This document shows positions 7,401 to 13,688 of a stretch of 14,968 bases of DNA, piece by piece (position 1 is the first letter of the stretch; the number at the start of each line of letters is the position of its first letter). The stretch comes from Lysobacteraceae bacterium (GTDB taxonomy: Bacteria > Pseudomonadota > Gammaproteobacteria > Xanthomonadales > Xanthomonadaceae). Position numbers and translations under genes: made by a program. The stretch is taken from NCBI GenBank assembly GCA_017990865.1, contig JAGNNB010000027.1:1-14968 (forward strand), given 5' to 3'. The notes under the pieces were generated by a model. The model saw only the letters and a list, made by a program, of their open reading frames with translations. It did no database searches and was not told the origin of the DNA.

Positions 7401-7761
7401 TCAGTCTCGCGATAGGTTCGAGCGACGCGAGTTGAGCGCACCCGTTCATGTCCAAGAACTGAAGGGCAGCAAGGCCGCTGAGTGGGCGAAGATCGTTGAA
7501 GCTTCGAGAAGTCGAACGCCTCTCGCTGTCGTACGTCCAATCTGCCTGCTGAGTGTCGTACCCGTATATACCCAACCCGAGTTGCCGCAGTTGACTCGCC
7601 AGCCGCCCGATCTCTGGCGGAATCGCATCCAGCGGAAGATCGCCCAGATCCAACCAGTCCTGCCCACTCGCCGCCGCCGCCTCAATCCGCCGCAGCGCTT
7701 CGGCATACGCCTGCTCCGGCGTCATGTCCTTCGGGTCGATCCGATCCTGTTCGTCCTGCAT
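4417..7761 (-). CDS. LRR-Roc-COR-TIR protein (Roco-family GTPase with C-terminal TIR domain)
   Basis: A 1114-residue multidomain protein with no signal peptide or membrane segments. Residues 1-50 include the ALRRIEAA...LDLGDLPLDAIPPEI segment typical of bacterial Roco proteins. Residues 95-370 are twelve 23-residue leucine-rich repeats (L-T-A-L-Q-S-L-D-x-S-x-C-x-x-I-T-S-L-x-P-I-A), and 371-383 is a partial thirteenth. Roc GTPase: Walker A GNGRVGKS (452-459), G3 WDFGGQ (501-506), G5-like SCAS (600-603); the G4 position reads VVQTQCARE, without a standard NKxD. COR is about 625-880. After a Pro/Ser-rich linker (about 884-920) comes TIR (924-1090), starting AVYFSYAWGGDD, with the catalytic-type Glu1000 in SANCMQEL. 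ATG 7761 is supported by GAGGGG at 7768-7773. It is a single gene, opposite in strand to all neighbours and flanked by shared repeats, which suggests later acquisition. The domain calls are firm. A role in phage defence, through NAD+ cleavage after LRR sensing, is inferred from TIR and Roco biology. Confidence 0.93.
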   Translation of the reverse strand: MQDEQDRIDPKDMTPEQAYAEALRRIEAAAASGQDWLDLGDLPLDAIPPEIGRLASQLRQLGLGIYGYDTQQADWTYDSERRSTSRSFNDLRPLSGLAALQFLDMNGCAQLASLEPIARLTALQSLNVSECWEITSLKPIAGLTALQSLDVKRCPRIRSLAPLAGLTALQSLDMSRCFQITSLEPLSGLSALQLLDVNGCGRITSLEPLAGLTALRSLIIRHCYRITSLEPIARHAELKSLDIRGCNRLTSLEPIAELTALQSLDMSRCYQITSLKPIAELTALLSLNVNNCKKITSLEPITELTALQSLDMCRCYQITSLEPIAELTALQSLHVSWCNQLTSLEPIAGLTALQSLDVSYCKQLTSLDPIAGLNSLKTLNLYGVPISQNLTTEVLLHQWPALSVLITDRLHAAPPEVVSSRYDNCLPRLIPWWHDLQQGEADSHELKLFILGNGRVGKSELLRRLRGDAFHGDLPSTHGIQLDRFEVCRHYDDRPIFLNAWDFGGQDVYLGTHALFLKSRAIFVLAWHPDMETDAPYTEAVSGLEMRHRPLQYWLDYIHSLAGDEARVIVVQTQCARESDEAAPPLKNTECLAWYRPTISCASQDDGVDSLRDLLKRAARHRLETPAPPRMPASWLAVRDRLVALRETDRTIDRARFDAICADTHHGASSEALLHYLHQAGDVFHQPGLFGDAIVLDQQWALDGIYTLFDRGRVLPLLRGHNGIFAPEMLDALAWNDHYSTKEQALLLSMMASCDLIFPVHQWDETRYYVMIDALPDASASANRIAMVWPADAPAVEAVADYAFLHDGVLRALLARIGHLAGRDAVYWRHGVCLYDAGTACRARIDTEQRADGSGLVRMRATGRDAEALCERLVALLKDIRIGEPPKITRDDASGPSAPPRHSSQGERDMLQPAPIPPLPGQKPAVYFSYAWGGDDRKDLKAFAVRLHRSLEDEFDVRRDEDATRPGDRISEFMREIGRGTRVLVLLSDKYVRSANCMQELSYLYDRHRADRHGLDDHVLPLIVDKDFRCGTEQRLGYVRHWKNELARLKALTVGLEPHECLSAFEEIQAINRFVGMTDQVLKFMGDVLMPRGDDLPSEDFAAVKAALRRLGGE
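6652..7479 (-). repeat. Twelve in-frame 69-base tandem repeats encoding the LRR array
   Basis: Twelve consecutive 69-base units with no indels encode residues 95-370. Several units are nearly identical at DNA level: the units encoding DMSRCFQITSL, DMSRCYQITSL and DMCRCYQITSL (repeats 4, 8 and 10) share long runs of bases, pointing to recent duplication or gene conversion. Each repeat has a Cys at the position usually held by Asn in LRRs, forming a cysteine ladder. This array explains several spurious open frames on both strands here. Confidence 0.92.
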
Positions 7762-7767
7762 CCACGT

Positions 7768-7773
7768 CCCCTC
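7768..7773 (-). promoter_or_regulatory. Ribosome binding site of the LRR-Roc-COR-TIR gene
   Basis: On the minus strand GAGGGG ends six bases before ATG 7761, a good Shine-Dalgarno at correct spacing that fixes the start codon. Confidence 0.6.
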
Positions 7774-7785
7774 GCGCTATCGCTC

Positions 7786-7810
7786 CGCGCGGGGCGTCAT
7801 GCCCCGTGCG
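7786..7810 (-). promoter_or_regulatory. Inverted repeat in the leader of the LRR-TIR gene
   Basis: CGCGCGGGGC (7786-7795) and GCCCCGTGCG (7801-7810) can form ten pairs, one of them G-T, around a 5-base loop, starting 25 bases upstream of the minus-strand start codon. It could be an mRNA leader hairpin or an operator. Its function is unknown. Confidence 0.35.
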
Positions 7811-7844
7811 GATTCGAGTCTAGCGCAGCGCGCGAGAGCCGAAC

Positions 7845-7879
7845 GAAGGTGGCGCGCAGCGTCGGATAAGGAGCGAAGA
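7845..7879. repeat. Right-flank copy of the 35-base direct repeat
   Basis: Thirty-five bases beginning GAAGGTGGCGCGCAGCG repeat, with about four differences including one gap, the sequence at 4211-4246. The two copies have the same orientation and lie 3.6 kb apart, bracketing the LRR-Roc-COR-TIR gene. Unlike the left copy, no palindromic stem precedes it; a separate palindrome lies 64 bases downstream. Confidence 0.65.
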
Positions 7880-7930
7880 CAGCGTGAGGAGTCGGTCGCT
7901 ACGAGGCGTTGCGAAGAGCGCCCCTCGCCC

Positions 7931-7973
7931 GGCCTTCGGCCACCCTCTCCCCGTGCGCGGCACGGGGAGAGGG
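7931..7973. repeat. REP-like double palindrome, right flank of LRR-TIR gene
   Basis: A small GGCC-TTC-GGCC hairpin (7931-7941) is followed by a perfect 14-base-pair stem: CCCTCTCCCCGTGC (7943-7956) with GCACGGGGAGAGGG (7960-7973) around a GCG loop. This two-hairpin layout is characteristic of REP-type intergenic repeats in xanthomonads (general knowledge). Confidence 0.75.
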
Positions 7974-8162
7974 GAACTGCACGGGGGAGGGAAACGGCAC
8001 GAAAAGACGGAGTTGCACGAGGAGAGGGGGCTCGAGACTACGGTCGGGCTCGCTTCCTGCCGATCGAGTCAAGCGGCATATGATGCCTTCGGCTGATGCA
8101 CCCCACGAGGTCGATATGGTTAGGAATGCTCCGCTGTCGCGCGGGGCCGGCATAATGCCCGC

Positions 8163-9194
8163 ATGACTTCAGACCGCATCATCGCCGCCGACGCTACGCG
8201 CGAGGACGAACTGGCCGACGCCAGCATCCGTCCCAAGCGTCTGGACGAGTATCTCGGCCAGCAGCCGGTGCGCGAGCAGATGTCGATTTATATCGAGGCC
8301 GCCAAACAGCGCGGCGAAGCGCTGGATCATGTGCTGATCTTCGGTCCGCCGGGTCTGGGCAAGACCACGCTGAGCCATGTCATCGCCAACGAATTGGGCG
8401 TGAATTTGCGCGCGACCTCCGGGCCGGTGATCGAAAAGGCCGGCGATCTGGCCGCGCTGCTGACCAATCTGCAGCCGCACGACGTGCTGTTCGTGGACGA
8501 GATCCATCGTTTGTCGCCGGTCGTGGAGGAAGTGCTGTACCCGGCGATGGAAGACTTTCAGATCGACATCATGATCGGCGAGGGCCCGGCCGCGCGTTCG
8601 ATCAAGCTCGACCTGCCGCCGTTCACGCTGATCGGCGCGACCACCCGCGCCGGTTTGCTCACCGCGCCGCTGCGCGACCGTTTCGGCATCGTCCAGCGTT
8701 TGGAGTTCTACAGCGCCGAGGAATTGACCCGCATCGTGCGCCGTTCTTCGCAGATTCTGGGCATCGCCTGCGAAGCCGAGGGCGCGGGCGAGATCGCGCG
8801 CCGTTCGCGCGGCACGCCGCGTATCGCCAACCGACTGTTGCGTCGGGTGCGCGATTTCGCCCAGGTCAAAGCCGCGGGGCATATCGATCGCGAGGTCGCC
8901 GACGCAGCGATGAAGATGCTGAAAGTGGACCCGGAAGGCTTCGACGATCTCGACCGCCGTTTGCTGTTGCTGATCATCGAGAATTTCGACGGCGGGCCGG
9001 TCGGCGTGGAGTCGTTGGCGGCTGCGCTCAGCGAAGAGCGCGGCACGCTGGAGGACGTGATCGAACCCTATCTGATCCAACAAGGGTTTTTGGCTCGCAC
9101 CGCGCGCGGACGGATCGCCACGCAAAAGGCGTATCGGCACTTGGGGCTGACCCCGCGACGACGCGAGGATCTGTTCACGCCTGACGCGCGTTGA
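8163..9194 (+). CDS. ruvB: RuvB, Holliday junction branch-migration ATPase
   Basis: RuvB is the hexameric AAA+ motor that pumps DNA through the RuvA-bound junction. The 343-residue product has the full family length. The N-terminal linker [13 protein letters not shown] (21-33) precedes Walker [10 protein letters not shown] (61-69), Walker B LFVDEIH (109-115, with D112-E113), sensor 1 ATTRAGLL (159-166) and the arginine-finger segment PLRDRFGI (169-176). A winged-helix DNA-binding domain closes the C-terminus ([20 protein letters not shown], then RGRIAT). ATG 8163 gives the usual short leader MTSDRII...[16 protein letters not shown]. There is no clear Shine-Dalgarno; a CATAAT hexamer ends six bases before the ATG, so a leaderless transcript is possible. 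The gene is cut off from ruvC-ruvA by kup and the inserted gene, which suggests its own promoter. Confidence 0.97.
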   Translation: MTSDRIIAADATREDELADASIRPKRLDEYLGQQPVREQMSIYIEAAKQRGEALDHVLIFGPPGLGKTTLSHVIANELGVNLRATSGPVIEKAGDLAALLTNLQPHDVLFVDEIHRLSPVVEEVLYPAMEDFQIDIMIGEGPAARSIKLDLPPFTLIGATTRAGLLTAPLRDRFGIVQRLEFYSAEELTRIVRRSSQILGIACEAEGAGEIARRSRGTPRIANRLLRRVRDFAQVKAAGHIDREVADAAMKMLKVDPEGFDDLDRRLLLLIIENFDGGPVGVESLAAALSEERGTLEDVIEPYLIQQGFLARTARGRIATQKAYRHLGLTPRRREDLFTPDAR

Positions 9195-9204
9195 GCCGCG
9201 CTTC

Positions 9205-9252
9205 GGCTTCACATCCACTGGGTTTCGCATCCGCTCGGTTTCACATCCGCAT
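9205..9252. repeat. Three 16-base imperfect tandem repeats between ruvB and ybgC
   Basis: Three consecutive 16-base units (9205-9220, 9221-9236, 9237-9252) follow the pattern GGYTTCRCATCCRCWS with few differences. They occupy half of the ruvB-ybgC gap. A small AGCCG/CGGCT hairpin (9194-9208) overlaps the ruvB stop and the first unit. Function unknown. Confidence 0.7.
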
Positions 9253-9299
9253 CACGCGCCTCGTCCGTTACTTTCCCGGTTATGCCTTCGACGCCCGAC

Positions 9300-9725
9300 A
9301 TGAACGCTCCATTCACGCACGCTTGCCGCGTTTACTGGGAAGATACCGATGCGGGCGGCGTGGTGTACCACGCGCAATATCTCGCGTTCATGGAGCGGGC
9401 GCGGACCGAATGGCTGCGTGCGCAGGGTTACGGGCAGGAACTTCTGCGCGCCGAGTACGATCTGGTGTTCGTCGTGCGCGAGATGCGGATCGATTTTCGC
9501 AAACCAGCGCGGCTGGACGATGCGTTGCGCGTGTCGGTCGCGGTGCGCGAATGCCGCCACGCCAGCGCGGTGTTGGATCAAGTCGTCGAGCGCGACGGTC
9601 GGCCTTTGGTCGAAGCGGAGGTGCGGATCGCGGCCTTGAGCGCCGCCGATTTCAAACCCAAGCCGATTCCGCCCGTGCTGTCGGCGCTGTTTCGTTCGAT
9701 GCTGAGCCCGGACGTTTCGCGCTGA
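9300..9725 (+). CDS. ybgC: YbgC, tol-pal cluster acyl-CoA thioesterase (4HBT hotdog fold)
   Basis: YbgC is a cytoplasmic hotdog-fold thioesterase that hydrolyses acyl-CoA or acyl-ACP and is encoded at the head of tol-pal clusters, where it is thought to link envelope work with phospholipid synthesis. The signature YWEDTDAGGVVYHAQYLAFM (12-31) includes the active-site Asp17 of the 4-hydroxybenzoyl-CoA thioesterase class. The product is 141 residues (family about 134). ATG 9300 gives MNAPFTHACRVYWED, matching the usual N-terminal length; ATG 9282 (six residues longer) is an alternative, and neither has a clear RBS. The 66-base gap to tolQ is compatible with one operon. Confidence 0.92.
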   Translation: MNAPFTHACRVYWEDTDAGGVVYHAQYLAFMERARTEWLRAQGYGQELLRAEYDLVFVVREMRIDFRKPARLDDALRVSVAVRECRHASAVLDQVVERDGRPLVEAEVRIAALSAADFKPKPIPPVLSALFRSMLSPDVSR

Positions 9726-9746
9726 CGATGCCCGCGGCAAGCCAGA

Positions 9747-9775
9747 CTTTGTGTTGAACCATCTCTTTGTGTTGA
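9747..9775 (+). promoter_or_regulatory. Exact 11-base direct repeat upstream of tolQ
   Basis: CTTTGTGTTGA occurs at 9747-9757 and again at 9765-9775, an 18-base period, in a locally AT-rich gap just before the tolQ Shine-Dalgarno. It might be an operator or a local duplication. No -35/-10 pair is convincing. Confidence 0.4.
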
Positions 9776-9778
9776 TTT

Positions 9779-9782
9779 GGAG
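9779..9782 (+). promoter_or_regulatory. Ribosome binding site of tolQ
   Basis: GGAG nine bases before ATG 9792 supports that start over the upstream in-frame TTG at 9777, which overlaps the site itself. Confidence 0.6.
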
Positions 9783-9791
9783 TACGTGTCG

Positions 9792-10553
9792 ATGAATCCA
9801 TTTCCGATCGCGCTGCAGGCTGCCGCCGGCACTGCGTCCGACGCCGCGTCGACCTCGGTCGTCGAGGCCGGGCAAGGCATCAATTACCTGCAGTTGATCC
9901 TCGATGCGAGCATCCCGGTGCAACTGGTGATGGCGCTGTTGCTGCTGGCGTCGATGGCCTCGTGGTTCATCATCTTCAGGAAGAAACGCATTCTCGATCG
10001 CGCCCAGCGCGAAGCCGACGGTTTCGAGGAGCGGTTCTGGTCCGGCGCGGACCTCGGCCGGCTCTACACCGAAGTGGCCGCGCGCAAACAGCAAATCGGC
10101 GGCATGGAAGCGATCTTCGAAGCGGGCCTGCGCGAGTTCAACCGCGTGCGTCAGCGTCGCGGCATGGACGCGCGTTCGCAGCTCGAAGGCGCCCAGCGGG
10201 CGATGCGCGCCACCGCCTCGCGCGAACTCGACAGCCTCGAACACAATCTGGAATTCCTCGCCAACGTCGGCTCGATCAGCCCCTACGTCGGCCTGTTCGG
10301 CACCGTGCTCGGCATCATGATGTCCTTCCACGGCCTGGCGAAGATGCAGGAAGCCACCATCGCCACGGTCGCTCCGGGCATTTCCGAGGCGCTGCTGGCC
10401 ACCGCGATGGGCTTGTTCGCCGCGATCCCGGCGGTCTGGGCCTACAACCGTTTCGCCACGCGGGTCGAACGCATCGGCAACCGCTACGACACGTTCACCG
10501 AGGAGTTTTCCTCGATCCTGCAGCGTCAGGCGCACGTCGACGAGCAGGCGTGA
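9792..10553 (+). CDS. tolQ: TolQ, inner-membrane proton-channel subunit of Tol-Pal
   Basis: TolQ is a MotA/ExbB-family protein. A TolQ pentamer surrounds TolR and converts proton flow into TolA movement. The 253-residue product has a periplasmic N-terminus, TM1 about 41-63 (PVQLVMALLLLASMASWFII), a long cytoplasmic loop, TM2 about 155-180 (SISPYVGLFGTVLGIMMSFH) and TM3 about 196-218 (GISEALLATAMGLFAAIPAV). The channel-lining threonines of the family are present in GTVLGI and LLATAMGL. The N-terminus is about 20 residues longer than in E. coli (Ala/Ser-rich). It is followed by a 98-base gap with two hairpins before tolR. Confidence 0.96.
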   Translation: MNPFPIALQAAAGTASDAASTSVVEAGQGINYLQLILDASIPVQLVMALLLLASMASWFIIFRKKRILDRAQREADGFEERFWSGADLGRLYTEVAARKQQIGGMEAIFEAGLREFNRVRQRRGMDARSQLEGAQRAMRATASRELDSLEHNLEFLANVGSISPYVGLFGTVLGIMMSFHGLAKMQEATIATVAPGISEALLATAMGLFAAIPAVWAYNRFATRVERIGNRYDTFTEEFSSILQRQAHVDEQA

Positions 10554-10575
10554 ACCCCATTCGCGAACGCCGCGC

Positions 10576-10634
10576 TCGCGATTCGCATCGCCGCATCGCG
10601 ACCCCGCTTCCGCAGGACGGACGTTGAGTCCGTC
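10576..10634 (+). promoter_or_regulatory. Two tandem hairpins in the tolQ-tolR gap
   Basis: TCGCGAT (10576-10582) pairs with ATCGCGA (10595-10601) around a 12-base loop. GACGGAC (10616-10622) pairs with GTCCGTC (10628-10634) around a 5-base loop. The second ends 17 bases before the tolR ATG, just ahead of its weak GAG (10643-10645). There is no U-tract. They could tune the TolQ:TolR ratio through mRNA stability or translation; this is inference. Confidence 0.4.
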
Positions 10635-10651
10635 TACCGCACGAGATCGTC

Positions 10652-11097
<446 letters not shown>

Positions 11098-11098
<1 letters not shown>

Positions 11099-12042
11099 TG
11101 CGCGAAACCGGCGCCGACACCACCTACGCCATCGCCTTCGCGCTGCTGCTGCACGCGATATTGCTGGCGTTTTTCCTGGTCGCGGCCTTGTGGCCGGGGC
11201 AGGACTCGGCGTCGGCGGGCGAACCGATCCAAGCCGACGTGGTGAATCTCAACGCGCTCTCGGCCAGCATGCGCAGCGCGCTGCAGCGTGCGCCCGAACC
11301 GCTGGCCGAACCGATCGAAACGCCGCAGGACGAGATCCCGCCGCCGGAGGAATTGCCCGAGGCGCTGGAAGAACTCGTCGTCGAAGAAACGCCACCCGAG
11401 CAGCAACTGCAGCCGCAGGAGCAAGTGCCCGATCCCGACGAAACGCAGCAAGAGGAGGTCGCGCCCGATGCGCCGTCCGACGCCGCCGCCGAGAAGGAGC
11501 AAGAGGCCAAGCGCATGCAGGGCCAGCGCGACCTGACCGAAAACCGCGAGACGCAGGAAGAGATCGAGCAGAAGCGGCTGAGCGAGATGGAGCGTCAACG
11601 GCAACAACAATTGGCCGATATTCGCCGCCAGCGCGCCGAAGCCGCGCGGCAAGCGTCGCTGTCGGAAGAGCGTCTACGGCAATTGGCGGATCGCCGCGCC
11701 CAGCAGGCGTCGGACGCCGCCGCCGGTGCGCCGCCGGCCGGCAATCGCGGCAGCGAAACCGACCCCAGCGCGGCTTACGCGAAAGCCATCGCCGAGGCGA
11801 TCCGCCGCAATTGGGTGCGCCCCGACAACATTCTGCCCAGCCAGCGCTGCCGCATCGTGATCCGCCAATTGCCTGGCGGCGAGGTGATCGATGCGCAGGT
11901 GGATACGAGCTGTCCCTACGACGAACTCGGCAAGCGCTCGGTCGAAGCGGCGGTGCTCAAAGCGCAGCCGTTGCCGTATGCGGGCTTCGAAAAGTCGTTT
12001 CAGCGGACGCTGATCCTGAATTTCCAGGCCGAAGATCGGTGA
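11098..12042 (+). CDS. tolA: TolA, trans-periplasmic energy-transducing protein
   Basis: TolA is anchored in the inner membrane, spans the periplasm by a long helix and contacts TolB/Pal with its C-terminal domain. In the 314-residue product the membrane anchor is 11-31. The Gln/Glu/Pro-rich stretch (about 65-130) leads into a charged helical domain (about 130-205, such as KRLSEMERQRQQQLADIRRQ). The C-terminal domain (about 225-314) has AAYAKAIAEAIRRNWVRP, two cysteines (C251, C272) likely to form a disulfide, and SVEAAVLKAQPLP. The anchor keeps the histidine (His19) used for contact with TolQ/R, but the usual serine four residues earlier (E. coli SxxxH) is Ala15. The start overlaps the tolR stop (TGATG). 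Confidence 0.95.
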
Positions 12043-12091
12043 CGCACCGACTTTCCGCCCGTTTTCGTGTAAGAGTTTCATTAAGATCAAA

Positions 12092-12120
12092 GACTTGCGG
12101 GTCTATTTCCGCCGCAAGTC
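12092..12120 (+). promoter_or_regulatory. Hairpin in the tolA-tolB gap
   Basis: GACTTGCGG (12092-12100) and CCGCAAGTC (12112-12120) form a perfect nine-pair stem around an 11-base loop, about 100 bases before the tolB start in a 176-base gap. It is not followed by a U-tract on the + strand. It could be a processing or stability element, or part of a promoter region for tolB-pal. Confidence 0.45.
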
Positions 12121-12218
12121 CGCCCCCGTTCATCTTTGCGGGCACGTTCCCGGCGAAGCTTAGCCCTCCCGCGAGTTCGCCTCGGATGTCGCCCGCACCT
12201 TCTGCTTCCGGATACTCG

Positions 12219-13607
12219 ATGACCGCTTTCCGTTTCTCAGCAATCCCTTTCTCCGTGATACGCCGCCTGTCCTCCGCGCACGCGCCCATCCGCCGCTCGG
12301 CGGGTCAAGCGCTCGTCGCGCTGTTCATCGCGATGTTCGCCTTCGCTGCCGCCGCGCAACAGAAGGGCTTGGAGATCGACATCATCGGCGGCAACGCCTC
12401 GGCCCTGCCGATCGCGGTGGTGCCGATGCCGTACGAGGGCAACGCGACGGCGCCGACCACCGATGTCGCCGAAGTGATCCGCGGCGACCTCGCGCGATCG
12501 GGCCAATTCAACGCCTTGCCCGAACGCGACATGGCGCAACGTCCGACCCGCGGCGCCGATATCCAATACGATTTCTGGCGCCGTTTGCGTCAGGATTTCA
12601 TCGTCGTCGGCCGCGTCGTCGATACCGGCGACGGCGGTTATCGCATCGAATACGAATTGTTCGACGCCGCGAAACAAGAACGCCTGCTCGGTTTCGCGAT
12701 GCCCACGCGCGCGAACGCGATGCGCGAAGTCGCGCATCAGATCGCCGATGCGATCTACGAAAAAATTCTCGGTGTGCGCGGCGCGTTCTGGACCCGCATC
12801 GCTTACGTCGTGCAAACCGGCCTCGGCAAGAACGCGCGCTATGCGTTGATGGTGGCCGACGCCGACGGCTATAACCCGCAGACGATCGTGCGTTCCGATA
12901 AACCGTTGCTGTCGCCGGCATGGAGCCCGGACGGGCGCAAGCTGGCTTACGTCAGTTTCGAGCGCGGCAATTCCTCGATCGTGGTGCAGGATCTCGCCAC
13001 CGGCGCGCGCGAAACCGTCGCCGGTTTCAAAGGCATCAACGGCGCGCCGAATTTCTCGCCCGACGGCCGCAAATTGGCGATGGCCTTGTCCAAGAGCGGC
13101 AACCCGGAAATCTACGTGATGGATTTGGCCAGCCGCGCGCTGACCCAAATCACCAACCAATTCGGCATCGACACCGAGCCGGTGTGGAGCGCGGACGGCG
13201 CCAGCTTGTACTTCACCTCCGACCGCGGCGGTCGCCCGCAGATTTACCAAGCGCCCGCCGGTGGCGGCAGCGCCACGCGCGTGACGTTTCAAGGCAGTTA
13301 CAACGCGAAGGCCACCGTGTCGTCCGACGGCAAAAAAGTGGCCGTGGCGCAGGGCGGCGGCAACGTGTACCGTATCGCGATGCTCGATCGCAGCCTGGGG
13401 TCGCCGCGCTGGTCCATGTTGTCGCCGGGTTCGCTCGACGAATCGCCCAGCTTCGCGCCGAACGCCAGCATGGTGCTGTACGCCGCGCGCGAAGGCGGTC
13501 GCGGTGTGCTGTTCGCGGTGTCGGCCGACGCCCGCGTTCGCCAACGCCTGGTCGTCGCCGGTGGCGATGTGCGCGAACCGGCTTGGGGCCCGTTCCGCCC
13601 GCGTTGA
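12219..13607 (+). CDS. tolB: TolB, periplasmic beta-propeller of Tol-Pal
   Basis: TolB is the soluble periplasmic protein that shuttles between TolA and Pal. The chosen ATG 12219 gives 462 residues. The hydrophobic signal core is ALVALFIAMFAFAAAA (31-46), with probable cleavage before QQKGLEIDIIGG. The n-region is unusually long (about 30 residues, with two Arg pairs), so the GTG at 12255 may be the true start; ATG 12186 would be longer still. The N-terminal alpha/beta domain (about 50-180) includes PIAVVPMPYEG and GAFWTRIAYVVQT. The six-bladed propeller (about 185-460) shows repeated blade motifs such as SPAWSPDGRKLAYVSFE, APNFSPDGRKLAMALSKSG and SLDESPSFAPNASMVLY. The open frame upstream of the start overlaps tolA out of frame and is not coding. 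Confidence 0.95.
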   Translation: MTAFRFSAIPFSVIRRLSSAHAPIRRSAGQALVALFIAMFAFAAAAQQKGLEIDIIGGNASALPIAVVPMPYEGNATAPTTDVAEVIRGDLARSGQFNALPERDMAQRPTRGADIQYDFWRRLRQDFIVVGRVVDTGDGGYRIEYELFDAAKQERLLGFAMPTRANAMREVAHQIADAIYEKILGVRGAFWTRIAYVVQTGLGKNARYALMVADADGYNPQTIVRSDKPLLSPAWSPDGRKLAYVSFERGNSSIVVQDLATGARETVAGFKGINGAPNFSPDGRKLAMALSKSGNPEIYVMDLASRALTQITNQFGIDTEPVWSADGASLYFTSDRGGRPQIYQAPAGGGSATRVTFQGSYNAKATVSSDGKKVAVAQGGGNVYRIAMLDRSLGSPRWSMLSPGSLDESPSFAPNASMVLYAAREGGRGVLFAVSADARVRQRLVVAGGDVREPAWGPFRPR

Positions 13608-13688
13608 CGCGCACCGCTGCGCTCCTTAATCCGAATTCGATCCCAATCCGCCTCCCACCCAGTCCCCCGCGAGAAGACGAGACTCCCG

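Larger units (their letters stand above)
7762..8162. other. Divergent intergenic region between LRR-TIR gene and ruvB
   Basis: These 401 bases separate divergent start codons, so they must hold promoters for both genes unless ruvB is read from further away. Next to the LRR-TIR gene is its RBS (7768-7773) and a 10-pair inverted repeat (7786-7795 with 7801-7810, one G-T pair) in its leader. The middle holds the repeat copy at 7845-7879 and the REP palindrome at 7931-7973. Candidate -10 hexamers are TAGACT on the minus strand (7817-7822), and TATGAT (8079-8084) and CATAAT (8151-8156) on the plus strand; none has a good -35. No gene is supported. Confidence 0.55.

Noticed and set aside
6494..7540. 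Extra minus-strand frames with periodic sequence inside the LRR array
   Set aside because: They arise because a 69-base repeat keeps all frames in register; only the LRR frame continues into Roc, COR and TIR.
8169..9230. 353-residue minus-strand open frame antisense to ruvB
   Set aside because: Shadow of ruvB, whose motifs are all on the plus strand.
9252..10535. 427-residue minus-strand open frame antisense to ybgC and tolQ
   Set aside because: Spans two real genes on the opposite strand and has biased composition.
11190..12218. Long 5' extension of the tolB reading frame
   Set aside because: The frame is open through tolA in another phase, but its translation is Arg/Ala-rich without domains, and the TolB signal peptide marks the true start near 12219.
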